A stretch of 64,000 nt of DNA from Candidatus Poribacteria bacterium (GCA_958295945.1 OY282386.1:2741864-2805863), one strand, 5' to 3'. Counted from the first letter of the stretch, positions 27,153-35,905 are shown. Numbers and translations: made by a program. The notes: generated by a model not told the origin, from the letters alone.

Positions 27153-29022
27153 AAATAAATCGCCACGTCTTATGCTTATGTTTACAATCGGTCCCGTGCA
27201 ATCCTTCATTGAAGCTGCACGGAAGACAGAAGATATGTGGATGGGAAGTTATATTCTGTCTTATCTTATCGCTACGGCAATGGATAACATTCAAGGTGAT
27301 GGTCTTGAAATTATATATCCTGCTATTGGATCTGAATCGCCGTTTGATTTTTGGAGAGAACAAGATCCTACAACTCCATCCTTTCCGAATCTTTTTTTGG
27401 CAATTGGCGATGGCATTGAAGTTTCTCAGGATGATTTAGTCGAGCGTGCCGAAGAAGCAGAAAAAAGTGTAAATACAGAGTTTGATTCAATTGCAAAACG
27501 CGTGCTTGATAAGACATTTAGCGTGTGGCGTAATACTTACGTTGAGGAATTGTATAATCGGCAAATCCCTAATTTTTTTGATATTTATTGGGCTATTACC
27601 GAGGAAGAAACAGATCAAAAATATGGGGATTGGTATGCTCATACTGCAGGCAATCTCGCCGCAGCCAAAAACTGCCGAACATTTATGCAGACACAAGAGG
27701 TGGGTCGGAAATGTTCACTTGATGGCACACGCGAAATTCTCCACTTGCGAGAAGATGACTCTATTAAAGATGCAATGACATGGTGGGATAAATTGTCAAA
27801 AGATACTCCAAAGTATTGTCAACAAAAAGAAGCTCTCTGTGCTATTTCATTGACAAAGCGGATAGGAATGTATTTTCTTGAAAATTACTCTAAATTCAGT
27901 AAAGAATTTATGAACAGCCGTCCGAGGTTTCCATCAACTTCGGAGGTAGCTACGGCAAACTATAAGGAACAAATCTTATGTATACCTGATGCGTTAGAGG
28001 TTTATACAAAATTCTGCCATGCAGTCAGAGGTTTGCGTCAATCAGATGACGAAGATGCTAAAATTCCAACCATTCAACCTTTACCTAAAATCAAATGTCC
28101 ACTTCCGAACAATGTTGATGGTGAATGGCTATACGAAGAGACGTTAGAACCCAACTATCTTGAACGGTATTACAATGTTGATGTATTAGAAGCAGCAGTT
28201 CAAATTGAACAGTGTAAGGAATTGCGAAAAAAACTTGTTCAATTGCTTAAAGACGAACCGGGGAAATATTATGCTGCCATTGCACTTGACGCTGACAATA
28301 TGGGGGAAGTGAATCGGAACGCTGAAAGTCGAGAACAGCATGCTAAAAATAGCAAGCAGCTGATTAATTACGCAAAAACAGCGCGTCGGATTGTCGAGGA
28401 GAAACACCTTGGCAAGTTGACGTATGCCGGTGGTGACGATCTACTTGCACTTGCAAATCTGAAAGACCTTTTGTCTATTTTGAAAAAGTTGCATAGAAAA
28501 TTCCCTGATTTCACAACTATTTCTGCGGGGGTGTGCATTGCCCATAACAAAATGCCTCTTGGTGATGTGCTGCAACATGCACGACGAATGGAAAAGAAAG
28601 CTAAAATTAACAGTGGACGTGATGCGTTTGGAATTGCGTTGTTCAAACGTTCAGGAAATGTCAGTGAGATGGTGACAAAGTGGAACCGTGATGATCTTGA
28701 AGTGCTGGCTGTTGGTCAGAAATTGGCTAAGCTGCTGCAGGATGATGAAATTTCTAAACGTTTTTTATATACCTTTCGTGATGCATTTGCAAAACTAATC
28801 GGAGATGACAGAGATCTTATGATAGAATTACCTTCCGAGCTTGTTGACAAAGAATTTACACGTATCATTGAACGAGCGTATAAAACGAAAGGGCAACAAC
28901 TTGACAAAAGAAGTCAACGAACAGTCAACCAGACCTTAAAAATGTGGGTTAACTTCAACACTTTCACTGAATATATCAATTTTCTGGAAATTATTACTTT
29001 TATCTCAAGGGAGTCAAAGTGA
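27145..29022 (+). CDS. cas10: Type III-B Cas10 (Cmr2), GGDD intact, no HD domain
   Basis: 625 residues. It starts directly with the first palm-like domain (FTIGPVQSFIEAARKTEDMW, residue about 12 on), so the N-terminal HD nuclease domain of longer Cmr2 proteins is absent. The catalytic palm has LDADNMGE (Asp382, Asp384) and AGGDD (Gly429-Asp432), the active site that makes cyclic oligoadenylates on target RNA binding. A Cys-containing middle region (about 180-300) may hold the usual zinc site. With GGDD but no HD, this Cas10 should signal rather than cut DNA. It overlaps cmr3 by 4 bp. Confidence 0.94.
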   Translation: MNKNKSPRLMLMFTIGPVQSFIEAARKTEDMWMGSYILSYLIATAMDNIQGDGLEIIYPAIGSESPFDFWREQDPTTPSFPNLFLAIGDGIEVSQDDLVERAEEAEKSVNTEFDSIAKRVLDKTFSVWRNTYVEELYNRQIPNFFDIYWAITEEETDQKYGDWYAHTAGNLAAAKNCRTFMQTQEVGRKCSLDGTREILHLREDDSIKDAMTWWDKLSKDTPKYCQQKEALCAISLTKRIGMYFLENYSKFSKEFMNSRPRFPSTSEVATANYKEQILCIPDALEVYTKFCHAVRGLRQSDDEDAKIPTIQPLPKIKCPLPNNVDGEWLYEETLEPNYLERYYNVDVLEAAVQIEQCKELRKKLVQLLKDEPGKYYAAIALDADNMGEVNRNAESREQHAKNSKQLINYAKTARRIVEEKHLGKLTYAGGDDLLALANLKDLLSILKKLHRKFPDFTTISAGVCIAHNKMPLGDVLQHARRMEKKAKINSGRDAFGIALFKRSGNVSEMVTKWNRDDLEVLAVGQKLAKLLQDDEISKRFLYTFRDAFAKLIGDDRDLMIELPSELVDKEFTRIIERAYKTKGQQLDKRSQRTVNQTLKMWVNFNTFTEYINFLEIITFISRESK

Positions 29023-30182
29023 GACTATTTCTACAAGCGAATGATACCTTCTTTTTTCGTGATGGTCGCCCCTTTACAAAAGGCGATCAATCAGAAGGAT
29101 ATTCTATTTTTCCTCCCTTACCTTCAACAATACTTGGAGCGTTAAGAACTGCATATATTGCTGAACATGGTGATTTATCTGCTTTTTATGCAGGAAAAAT
29201 GGCAATGACTATAGGGACACCTGACTCACTGGGTTCTATAAGTCTCAATGGCGTTTTTCTTGCTGACAGAAATTCCACAATCTATTATCCAATTCCACTT
29301 GACCTTGTAGTAAAAAAGAAGGAAACAGATAACAGATTATACCTTCTTAAGGTAGGAACAGAATCATCTAACCTCAGTTCAAATGCTTCACTCACATACC
29401 TGTTGAAATGGTTCGGTGCTGAGGATGTTGAGTCAGAGACGAATGGGAGATTAGAAGGTATAGTTATGGCAGAGTATCTCTTGGGTGGACAGACAGAGTT
29501 TGGATTCAGACCAATTGAGGATTTTATTCGATTTGAACCCAAAATCGGTATTGAACGCGATTACCGGACATCGTCAGCTAAGGACAACATGCTGTATAGG
29601 ATTAATATGTCGCGTTTTCAATCCCAATTCCTCAAAAAAAATGAACGCAAGGCATTGTCAGATTTAGGATTTGTCGTAGATTACCAGTGCAAGATAGAAC
29701 TACCTGAAAATGGGATGCTAAAACTCGGCGGAGAAGGAAAAAGTTTCACTTATAAACAGAGTTGCTACCACACAGATCCGCTTGCTGCAGAAGAAGATAT
29801 GACAGCTCTCAAAGAAGTTATCCATTCATCAGGTTTTTTCAAACTCTATTTTGCGACGCCTGCAATCTTCGATCACGGATGGTTGCCGAAATGGATTGAC
29901 AAGACCACATACAACGCCCAATATGAATCATTGTCATTTGAGTTGATTACAGCAGCAGTTGGCAAACCGATTGCTATTGGTGGTTGGGATATGAAAAAAA
30001 ATATGCCAAAACCGACGCGTCAGGCAGTTCCTGCTGGTAGTGTCTACTATTTTAAGCTACCTGATGAAAGCTGCGTAGACGCTATCGTTGACACTTTTCA
30101 CTATAAAAACATCAGCGACTGTCAAGCAGCGGAAGGATTTGGACTCTGCTTTGTCGGTGTTTCTGAAGGAAATAGAACATGA
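29019..30182 (+). CDS. cmr3: Type III-B CRISPR RAMP protein Cmr3
   Basis: 387 residues. The N-terminus DTFFFRDGRPFTKGDQ and PPLPSTILGALRTAY are Cmr3 signatures; the C-terminus ends with a Gly-rich FGLCFVGV strand. Cmr3 sits beside Cas10 and binds the 5' tag of the crRNA. ATGA overlaps at both ends (with cas10 and with the CARF gene) show strong translational coupling. Confidence 0.93.
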   Translation: MRLFLQANDTFFFRDGRPFTKGDQSEGYSIFPPLPSTILGALRTAYIAEHGDLSAFYAGKMAMTIGTPDSLGSISLNGVFLADRNSTIYYPIPLDLVVKKKETDNRLYLLKVGTESSNLSSNASLTYLLKWFGAEDVESETNGRLEGIVMAEYLLGGQTEFGFRPIEDFIRFEPKIGIERDYRTSSAKDNMLYRINMSRFQSQFLKKNERKALSDLGFVVDYQCKIELPENGMLKLGGEGKSFTYKQSCYHTDPLAAEEDMTALKEVIHSSGFFKLYFATPAIFDHGWLPKWIDKTTYNAQYESLSFELITAAVGKPIAIGGWDMKKNMPKPTRQAVPAGSVYYFKLPDESCVDAIVDTFHYKNISDCQAAEGFGLCFVGVSEGNRT

Positions 30183-31393
30183 CAGTTGTAATCACACCAG
30201 TTGGTACATCACTTTTTACAAACGGGTCGGAAACTAATAATCAAATCCAGACTGGTTTTAGTCGTATTGAAGATAAGCCAATGTCTGAATGGGATAGCAA
30301 TACTCGATATATAAACCAGCTCAAAATTGAAAGTGAAAAATTTATTAGAGAGCAGGGCATATCTGCCTCAGCTGAACTTCAGAGTACTGCCGTAATTCGA
30401 GATAAAACTGAGGATAATATAATAGTTTATCTCCTTGCTTCAGATACGATTACCTCCCGATTAGCGGCAGAAATCTTAAGGGATCAACTTAATGATCCCA
30501 ATCATGTTTTAGGTAAAAATGTAACAGCTCACTTTGATCCTGATAACGATGTGATTGATTCTTTACAGGTTAATAACACTGTAAGTTTCTCAAGAGAAGG
30601 TATGCCAAAACTATTTCAAAGGATTAACTACATCAAAGAATGGGAAGCTGGAGGGAGTCAGAATCTTGCAATCAACATCACTGGTGGATACGGCGCAACC
30701 TTACCCTATCTGACGATTTTCGCACAACTTGAAGGTGTTCCACTTTACTATAATTTTGAAAATCAAGAAGAACTTATCACAATACCCCAGGTTCCCTTGG
30801 TAATTGACTCAAGCTTAATTGAGACTCATGCAGGCGTACTTGCAAAAATAGCCGATCACATGGATGATCCTACACGTTGGCGAGCCTTTAAAAATCAGAA
30901 TGAACAAGCCGTAAGAAAGTTGAATGCTTTTATTTGGGAAAACGACGATCTCGGTGCAGAGTTGTCACCGATGGGTAATATATTCTGGAACGACTATCTT
31001 AAAAGTCACTTCATTGTTAAGTTGCCTTCTTCCATGAACCGAGTGGCAATTGACGAGGTTATTAGAGAACTTTATGGAAGGTTAAATAATGCTTTACGTC
31101 CAAATTATCTTACCCCTGTCTCTTGCTATGAAAGGCTTAGAGTGTTAGGACACAATGACGACTTGAACCACACCGGGCAAGTTAGTGGTCAGGATATTTT
31201 CATTTTTAAATCAACTGACCACGGTCAGGTGCGATTGATGTATTCTTTCGTGGTTAATGGACAAACAATCACCCAGCTCACGATATTTGACAGCCACGGG
31301 CATATGGATAAAGAAGGGTATCGCGTTTGGAAACAAAAATTTGAAATACCACCTGAAATTAATTTTGAGACATACACGTATGATATTTCATAG
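30179..31393 (+). CDS. CARF-domain effector, C-terminus possibly RelE-like
   Basis: 404 residues. The N-terminal Rossmann-like CARF domain shows TPVGTSLFTN (residues 6-15) and the second ligand motif NITGGYGATLPYL (Asn166-Gly170), like Csx1/Csm6 and APE2256-type proteins. So it should bind a cyclic oligoadenylate made by Cas10. The usual HEPN R-x4-6-H motif is not obvious. The last 100 residues (YERLRVLGHN, DIFIFKSTDHGQVRLMYSFV around Arg352, ITQLTIFDSHGHMD) resemble the sheet and closing helix of RelE-type ribonucleases, which would make it a CARF-RelE mRNA interferase like Cami1. This second half is my inference. It lies inside the cmr operon between cmr3 and cmr4, overlapping cmr3 by 4 bp. 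Confidence 0.8.
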   Translation: MTVVITPVGTSLFTNGSETNNQIQTGFSRIEDKPMSEWDSNTRYINQLKIESEKFIREQGISASAELQSTAVIRDKTEDNIIVYLLASDTITSRLAAEILRDQLNDPNHVLGKNVTAHFDPDNDVIDSLQVNNTVSFSREGMPKLFQRINYIKEWEAGGSQNLAINITGGYGATLPYLTIFAQLEGVPLYYNFENQEELITIPQVPLVIDSSLIETHAGVLAKIADHMDDPTRWRAFKNQNEQAVRKLNAFIWENDDLGAELSPMGNIFWNDYLKSHFIVKLPSSMNRVAIDEVIRELYGRLNNALRPNYLTPVSCYERLRVLGHNDDLNHTGQVSGQDIFIFKSTDHGQVRLMYSFVVNGQTITQLTIFDSHGHMDKEGYRVWKQKFEIPPEINFETYTYDIS

Positions 31394-31422
31394 TAGAGAA
31401 TTATAACAAGGATAGAACCAAA

Positions 31423-32427
31423 ATGTTCAAACAAGCAAAACCTCTGTTTTTAATCGTAGAAACGCCGCTACATGCTGGCAGTGGAAGTGATCTCGGCATT
31501 GTTGATCTGCCGATACAACGTGAAAAACACACGGACTACCCTAAGATTGAAGCATCCGGATTGAAAGGCAGTATCCGTGAAATTTTTGATGCACAAGCAA
31601 AAAATGGAAAAGTAAAGAATGATGAAGTTTTACTCACTTTCGGTCCCGAAACGGGAGATCTCCATGCGGGTGCACTTGGATTCACCGATGCCCGTCTTTT
31701 GCTTTTCCCTGTCAAATCTGTCAAAGGTGTGTTTGCATGGGTGACATGTCCAGCAGTGTTAGAACGTTTCAAACACGACCTTTCCATATGTCAACCAACC
31801 ATTAATTTTGTTAAAAATATTCCTGATGCCAATACGGTATCGAACAATAGTGAACTCATTGTGCAAAACGAAGGAGATACTAAGAAAATTGTCCTTGAAG
31901 AATATACATTTACAGTTACACCTGACAACGAATGCGAAACTGTTGCGAAATGGATTAGCGACAATGTTTTGCCAGCCAACGTGCCAAGCTACGGTTATTG
32001 GAGAAAGAAAATGAAGAAGGACATCGTTGTGTTGAGCGATGACGATTTCCGAGATTTCGTTATGCTCTCAACCGAGGTTATCGCACGAACCAAAATCGAC
32101 AGTAACAAAGGCACCGTAGCAACAGGCGCGCTGTGGTATGAGGAATATCTTCCGACCGATTCTATTCTCTACTCGCTTGCATTGACAACACCGCTGTTTG
32201 TGGATGACACGAAGAAAAAAGGAACATGTTTTGAAATCCACAGTCCAGTATCTGACAAGAATCTTAAGGAAGCCGAAAAGGTGATGACATTCTTGGCAGA
32301 TTATTTGCCAAGTATCATTCAAATTGGAGGTAATGCTACTATCGGTAAAGGGATAGTCCGGCGACACATTTGTCAAAACGGAGGGATAAACAATGGCACA
32401 GGAACTGACGACACTCAAAACAATTGA
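31423..32427 (+). CDS. cmr4: Type III-B CRISPR RAMP protein Cmr4 (backbone, target RNA cleavage)
   Basis: 334 residues. ETPLHAGSGSDLGIVDLPIQ at the start, with Asp28 at the position of the catalytic Asp that cuts bound target RNA every 6 nt, then EASGLKGSIREIF and a C-terminal GGNATIGKGIVR loop. It polymerises along the crRNA as the Cas7-type backbone. A 29-bp gap and its own AAGGA-like RBS follow the CARF gene. It overlaps cmr5 by 35 bp. Confidence 0.94.
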   Translation: MFKQAKPLFLIVETPLHAGSGSDLGIVDLPIQREKHTDYPKIEASGLKGSIREIFDAQAKNGKVKNDEVLLTFGPETGDLHAGALGFTDARLLLFPVKSVKGVFAWVTCPAVLERFKHDLSICQPTINFVKNIPDANTVSNNSELIVQNEGDTKKIVLEEYTFTVTPDNECETVAKWISDNVLPANVPSYGYWRKKMKKDIVVLSDDDFRDFVMLSTEVIARTKIDSNKGTVATGALWYEEYLPTDSILYSLALTTPLFVDDTKKKGTCFEIHSPVSDKNLKEAEKVMTFLADYLPSIIQIGGNATIGKGIVRRHICQNGGINNGTGTDDTQNN

Positions 32428-32833
32428 GCAAGGGCGCGCCAAATACGCCTTTGAAAAGGTTAAGGGAATTAGCGGTAACAGTGAAAATGGATCGAAAAAA
32501 CTGAAAGAAAATTATAAATCCACGGCGAAGAAACTTCCCGTTCTAATAAAAACGAATGGACTGGGACAAACTTTGGCTTTTCTGAAAAGCAAAGGTGGTA
32601 AAAATACAATCAACGCCCACGACAAGTTGTATGAACATATTGGTTCCTGGCTTCAAACCGAGGATACCAAACGTTTGGTTAAGAAAGGTGAACTTGTTGA
32701 ACAGGTTATCAACCTTGAATCACAAGACTATCGACAAGTTACCGTTGAAACACTTGCACTACTCAATTGGGTGCGTCGTTTTGTTGACGGACTTATGAAA
32801 GACGTGGAAGAGACGGAGGATAATGATGCCTAA
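32393..32833 (+). CDS. cmr5: Type III-B small subunit Cmr5
   Basis: 146 residues, mainly helical. QGRAKYAFEKVKGI at the start, an AKKLPVLIKTNGLGQTLAFL core and LNWVRRFVDGLM at the end match Cmr5 (Cas11-type), which lines the target-RNA groove. Start ATG lies inside cmr4 with a GGAGG upstream; the stop overlaps cmr6 by 11 bp. Confidence 0.92.
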   Translation: MAQELTTLKTIEQGRAKYAFEKVKGISGNSENGSKKLKENYKSTAKKLPVLIKTNGLGQTLAFLKSKGGKNTINAHDKLYEHIGSWLQTEDTKRLVKKGELVEQVINLESQDYRQVTVETLALLNWVRRFVDGLMKDVEETEDNDA

Positions 32834-33920
32834 CTACCATCCTTCTGATACAAGGCAGCTTATTCGCAGCAATAATCAAATTGATAATTTTGCTTTAGGT
32901 TACCGACATTTTTTGCAGGAAGACTCAAAATCAAAGTACAAACTTAACCTGCAACGTTCTTCCTATAAACTGGAAGACTCGTCTAAGGAATTGATAAAAA
33001 TGTTGATAGACCGACAAGTAGAACAACTCTTGCAATTTGCTAAGCAAGACATCAAACTTTACAGCGTTGATGCAACGGTTGATTGGCGACTGGTCGTAGG
33101 ACTTGGCAGTGAGCATGTGCAAGAGACAAATATGACACTCCATCACATCTACGGTATTCCTTACATCCCCGGTAGTGCTGTCAAAGGTGTAGTGCGTCAT
33201 TGGTGGTTACATGAAAATGAAGATTTTATTGACAACAAAGGCAAAATTGACGAAGATAAAGCCATTAAGAATCCAGATTTTCTCGCTGTGTTTGGCAGCC
33301 AAGAACAACGCGGGAAAGTGCGATTCCTTGATGCATTTCCTCAAGATGTCAATTTTGCAACCGATATAATGAATCCCCACTATCCAGACTATTACAGTGG
33401 TAGCAAACCACCAACAGACCATCAAAATCCAATACCGATCAATTTTCTAACAATTGAAGAGACTACTTTCCGATTTGCTTTCTTAGCGAAAGATCAGAAA
33501 GCTCTTGATGAACTCAAGAATCGGTTTCATGACGTATTGGAAATGAAAGGCGTTGGTGCAAAAACATCTGTCGGATACGGGTATTTCCGAGATTTCAAAG
33601 ATCAGACTAAGGTCATCACGAATGAACTTAAACGGCAACAAGAGGCAGTTGAAGAAGAACGTGAAGCGAAACGTATAGCAAACCTTTCTCCTACAGAACA
33701 ACTTGCTGAAGAATTGAATCGTCTTAGTGAAAAACAAGTAGACGAACAACGTGCTGTCCAAATATTCAACGATGAACTTCCATCACTTGACGGTGATGAA
33801 GAACAGATGATTGCACAGTCGTTGAAGGATTATTGGCAGCGTATTAACAAATGGGATGGTGGCTCTGACAAACAGAGACAAAAAGTGATGAAAGTTAAGT
33901 CAATTTTAGGTGATCGTTGA
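32823..33920 (+). CDS. cmr6: Type III-B CRISPR RAMP protein Cmr6
   Basis: 365 residues. VGLGSEHVQETNMTLHH, then IPYIPGSAVKGVVRHWW and the Gly-rich loop GVGAKTSVGYGYF are Cmr6 hallmarks. The C-terminal tail (about 255-365) is a charged helical extension, longer than in short Cmr6 proteins. It ends the Cmr operon; the intact effector set Cmr1-6 is therefore present, but no cas1, cas2 or functional cas6 follows. ATG could be 32823 or 32826. Confidence 0.93.
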   Translation: MMPNYHPSDTRQLIRSNNQIDNFALGYRHFLQEDSKSKYKLNLQRSSYKLEDSSKELIKMLIDRQVEQLLQFAKQDIKLYSVDATVDWRLVVGLGSEHVQETNMTLHHIYGIPYIPGSAVKGVVRHWWLHENEDFIDNKGKIDEDKAIKNPDFLAVFGSQEQRGKVRFLDAFPQDVNFATDIMNPHYPDYYSGSKPPTDHQNPIPINFLTIEETTFRFAFLAKDQKALDELKNRFHDVLEMKGVGAKTSVGYGYFRDFKDQTKVITNELKRQQEAVEEEREAKRIANLSPTEQLAEELNRLSEKQVDEQRAVQIFNDELPSLDGDEEQMIAQSLKDYWQRINKWDGGSDKQRQKVMKVKSILGDR

Positions 33921-33942
33921 AAACCGAGAAAACCCTATCCCA

Positions 33943-34020
33943 TGCTCCAAAACTTCCGCTTCGCACGTGACCGCTTCACCTACACCGTCCAAGAATCGCT
34001 GAAGATGCCAACCTTCAAAA
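33943..34020 (+). pseudogene. cas6: Truncated cas6 start, copy 1
   Basis: ATG CTC CAA AAC begins the peptide MLQNFRFARDRFTYTVQES, LKMPTFK, which matches the start of the second fragment at 35192 nearly residue for residue. After Lys26 the frame runs into unrelated DNA carrying the Uma2 promoter and stops at 34074. It starts 23 bp after cmr6, so it marks the original position of cas6 in this operon. Confidence 0.75.
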
Positions 34021-34033
34021 ACAGAAAAGACTC

Positions 34034-34061
34034 TTGACAACAATTTCAAAAATAATATACA
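34034..34061 (+). promoter_or_regulatory. Promoter-like segment upstream of the Uma2 gene (direct-repeat copy 1)
   Basis: TTGACA (34034-34039), 16 bp, TATACA (34056-34061). The segment TTGACAACAATTTCAAAAAT recurs at 34980-34999, directly after the Uma2 gene. Confidence 0.6.
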
Positions 34062-34109
34062 CTACTACCAATGATATTGTGTGAATTGGGATATAAGAAT
34101 CCAATACTT

Positions 34110-34146
34110 GTTGCAAGTGAGGCTTCTCGTTTGAAGGGAATTGATG
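34110..34146 (+). repeat. Possible degenerate CRISPR repeat, copy 1
   Basis: GTTGCAAGTGAGGCTTCTCG followed by TTTGAAGGGAATTGATG. It aligns to 35114-35148. The CTTCCCGTTTGAAGGGAA hairpin word and GGAATTGA end resemble CRISPR repeats. Single units without spacers, so a relic at best. Confidence 0.4.
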
Positions 34147-34150
34147 TGCT

Positions 34151-34924
34151 ATGGAGAAAACAATGGACTACGTCAACGACTTTGAATACAGACGAAATAA
34201 ATATCTGCCCATCTTCCCCAAAGCAACTGGGCAACCGACCGTTTATATTGAAGGCTATCCATTTGAGGATGATGAACCTATGGCAGCGACCTTGTATCAC
34301 GCTGAACAGATTTCAACCTTTCATGAACAACTCAAACGTTATTTTATTTCGGCACCTTTCATCTTTATAGGTCTTGACTGTTTTATCTACTATAGTGAAG
34401 GTGATCTGAAAAAATGTGTTGCCCCTGATATATTTGTGGTGTTGGGTACAAAGAAATATCCACTGAGACGAAGTTTTTATACGTGGGCTGAAGGTGCTGT
34501 GCCCGATACTATATTTGAGTTTCTATCGGATAGCACGATAAATGAGGATAGGGATAGAAAAGTTCAGTTATATTTAGGTGAGATGGGGGCAAAAGAATAC
34601 TTTATACATCAACCTGATTTGGATAGAGCTGCGGAGTTTAGAGGCTGGTATCGTGACACTTCCGGCGAAATCGTTGAGATGTTAACAGAAACACCAAGAA
34701 CATTGTTTAGTGAGAGATTAAATCTATTGTTCAAATGGCAGGAAGAAGGGGATTTGAAAGTCCGTCTGCTCCGTCCATACCTACCGGATGGAACACCAAT
34801 AACGACATCTATAGAAGAAAAGAACCTACGCGAAATTGCTGAAGCAAAGGTTGAAGAACAAGCAGAAAAGATTAAAGAACAGGAAGCGGAATTAGAAAGA
34901 CTACGTCAACAACTTGCTAAATGA
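34151..34924 (+). CDS. Uma2-family (DUF820) putative endonuclease
   Basis: 257 residues from ATG 34151 (34163 also possible). PD-(D/E)XK-like core: VAPDIFVVLG, PDTIFEFLSDST and DRDRKVQLYLGEMGAKEYF, the standard Uma2 arrangement. The C-terminal 50 residues (EAKVEEQAEKIKEQEAELER) form a coiled coil. Uma2 proteins are abundant in cyanobacteria and some other phyla; their function is unsettled, though a nuclease fold is clear. It sits between two identical promoter-bearing segments inside the broken cas6 region, suggesting it arrived by insertion or duplication. Confidence 0.87.
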   Translation: MEKTMDYVNDFEYRRNKYLPIFPKATGQPTVYIEGYPFEDDEPMAATLYHAEQISTFHEQLKRYFISAPFIFIGLDCFIYYSEGDLKKCVAPDIFVVLGTKKYPLRRSFYTWAEGAVPDTIFEFLSDSTINEDRDRKVQLYLGEMGAKEYFIHQPDLDRAAEFRGWYRDTSGEIVEMLTETPRTLFSERLNLLFKWQEEGDLKVRLLRPYLPDGTPITTSIEEKNLREIAEAKVEEQAEKIKEQEAELERLRQQLAK

Positions 34925-35191
34925 TTACCAACGAAATCTTTGGCAACCGCGATCCAAGCAGAAACCACAGAAAAACTTATTGACAACAATTTCAAAAATA
35001 ATATATACTAACCAAAGTTGCTACCTTAAATCGGGGTTTCAAACCCCTCTAACAATGATCAGTATATTTTTATGCAATTTATCCCTTACTGTGACTGGCT
35101 TCGCAAGGGGTGCGTTCGAATGAGACTTCCCGTTTGAAGGGAATTCACGACTATAGGGTTGGGAGACCCAACCCCTACGATACGTTTGATA
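34925..35191. other. Non-coding region with duplicated promoter and small palindromes
   Basis: Holds the second TTGACAACAATTTCAAAAAT copy (34980-34999), a CGGGGTTTCAAACCCCTC palindrome (35031-35049), the second CRISPR-repeat-like unit (35114-35148) and a GGGTTGGGAGACCCAACCCC palindrome (35156-35175). Confidence 0.6.
35114..35148 (+). repeat. Possible degenerate CRISPR repeat, copy 2
   Basis: GTTCGAATGAGACTTCCCG followed by TTTGAAGGGAATTCAC. The stem TTCCC/GGGAA with a 7-base loop is like that of many CRISPR repeats. The partner is 34110-34146. Confidence 0.4.
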
Positions 35192-35395
35192 ATGCTCCAA
35201 AACTTCCGCTTCACCCGCTACCGCCTCACCTACACCGTTCAAGAACCGCTAAAGATGCCATCTTACAAAGGCAACATCTTCCGCGGACGATTCGGATACC
35301 TGCTCCGCCACATCGCCTGCATCGGTGAAGCAGGACAGTGTGAAAAAAAGTGTCAATACCCCGACCGATGCGTCTACTCTAAGTGCTTTGAAACA
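35192..35395 (+). pseudogene. cas6: Truncated cas6 (type III-associated), copy 2
   Basis: From ATG 35192: MLQNFRFTRYRLTYTVQEPL, then KMPSYKGNIFRGRFGYLLRH, a Cys-rich segment with four Cys (CIGEAGQCEKKCQYPDRC) and KCFETP. This is the N-terminal 68 residues of the Cas6 family that processes pre-crRNA in type III systems (PxxKGxxxRGxFGxxLR, C...C...C, FETP). At 35396 the frame passes into antisense WD40-gene sequence and stops at 35527, so the catalytic C-terminal half is lost. Confidence 0.85.
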
Positions 35396-35683
35396 CCAAT
35401 TGCGCTTACTACTGCTATAAGTTTTCCATCAGGGGAGTATGCTATTTCAGGCGGATTTAGGACATCGCTTATCCTACCTTTCCCGAGACGTGCTTTCACG
35501 CCTGTCGGTAGACACCATTGTGTGTAATCTTGGGAAACGGGATTAGAGTCTAAAGTGTGTAATGCAAGCGAGAGTCGTGTTTTTTTCATTATGCTGTTTG
35601 TCCTTTAGTTGTAAATGTTCCTTCCTATCTGATATTTTTATGAACATAGATTATCACAGGAGCTTGGTGGTGTCAAATGAATT
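35396..35683. repeat. Long direct repeat, copy 2 (WD40 gene 5' fragment)
   Basis: Duplicate of 25868-26155. On the minus strand it encodes the first 62 or so residues of the shorter WD40 protein (35589 downward) before running into cas6 sequence. The DNA between 35684 and 35905 has a family A palindrome and no gene. Confidence 0.9.
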
Positions 35684-35764
35684 GAAACCCAAATTTAAGT
35701 TGACTGATTACTCAAATTATGGTGTGATTATAGTAGATTTTAGAATTACTTGGCCACATTTGAT

Positions 35765-35829
35765 CTGTAGGGGACCTCCGATCCTGACCGTTCCGGAGGT
35801 CCATCGAAATTCGGAGATCGATCCTACAG
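35765..35829. repeat. Palindromic intergenic repeat, family A copy 3
   Basis: CTGTAGGGGACCTCCGATC and ATTCGGAGATCGATCCTACAG arms; relates to 5190, 6498 and 56157 copies. Confidence 0.7.
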
Positions 35830-35905
35830 TGGCGTATCCAAGTATTTTCATATTTCACCACAAATATCAAATTGGAAAATCAAGATTTATCATAGGACTT
35901 ACACA

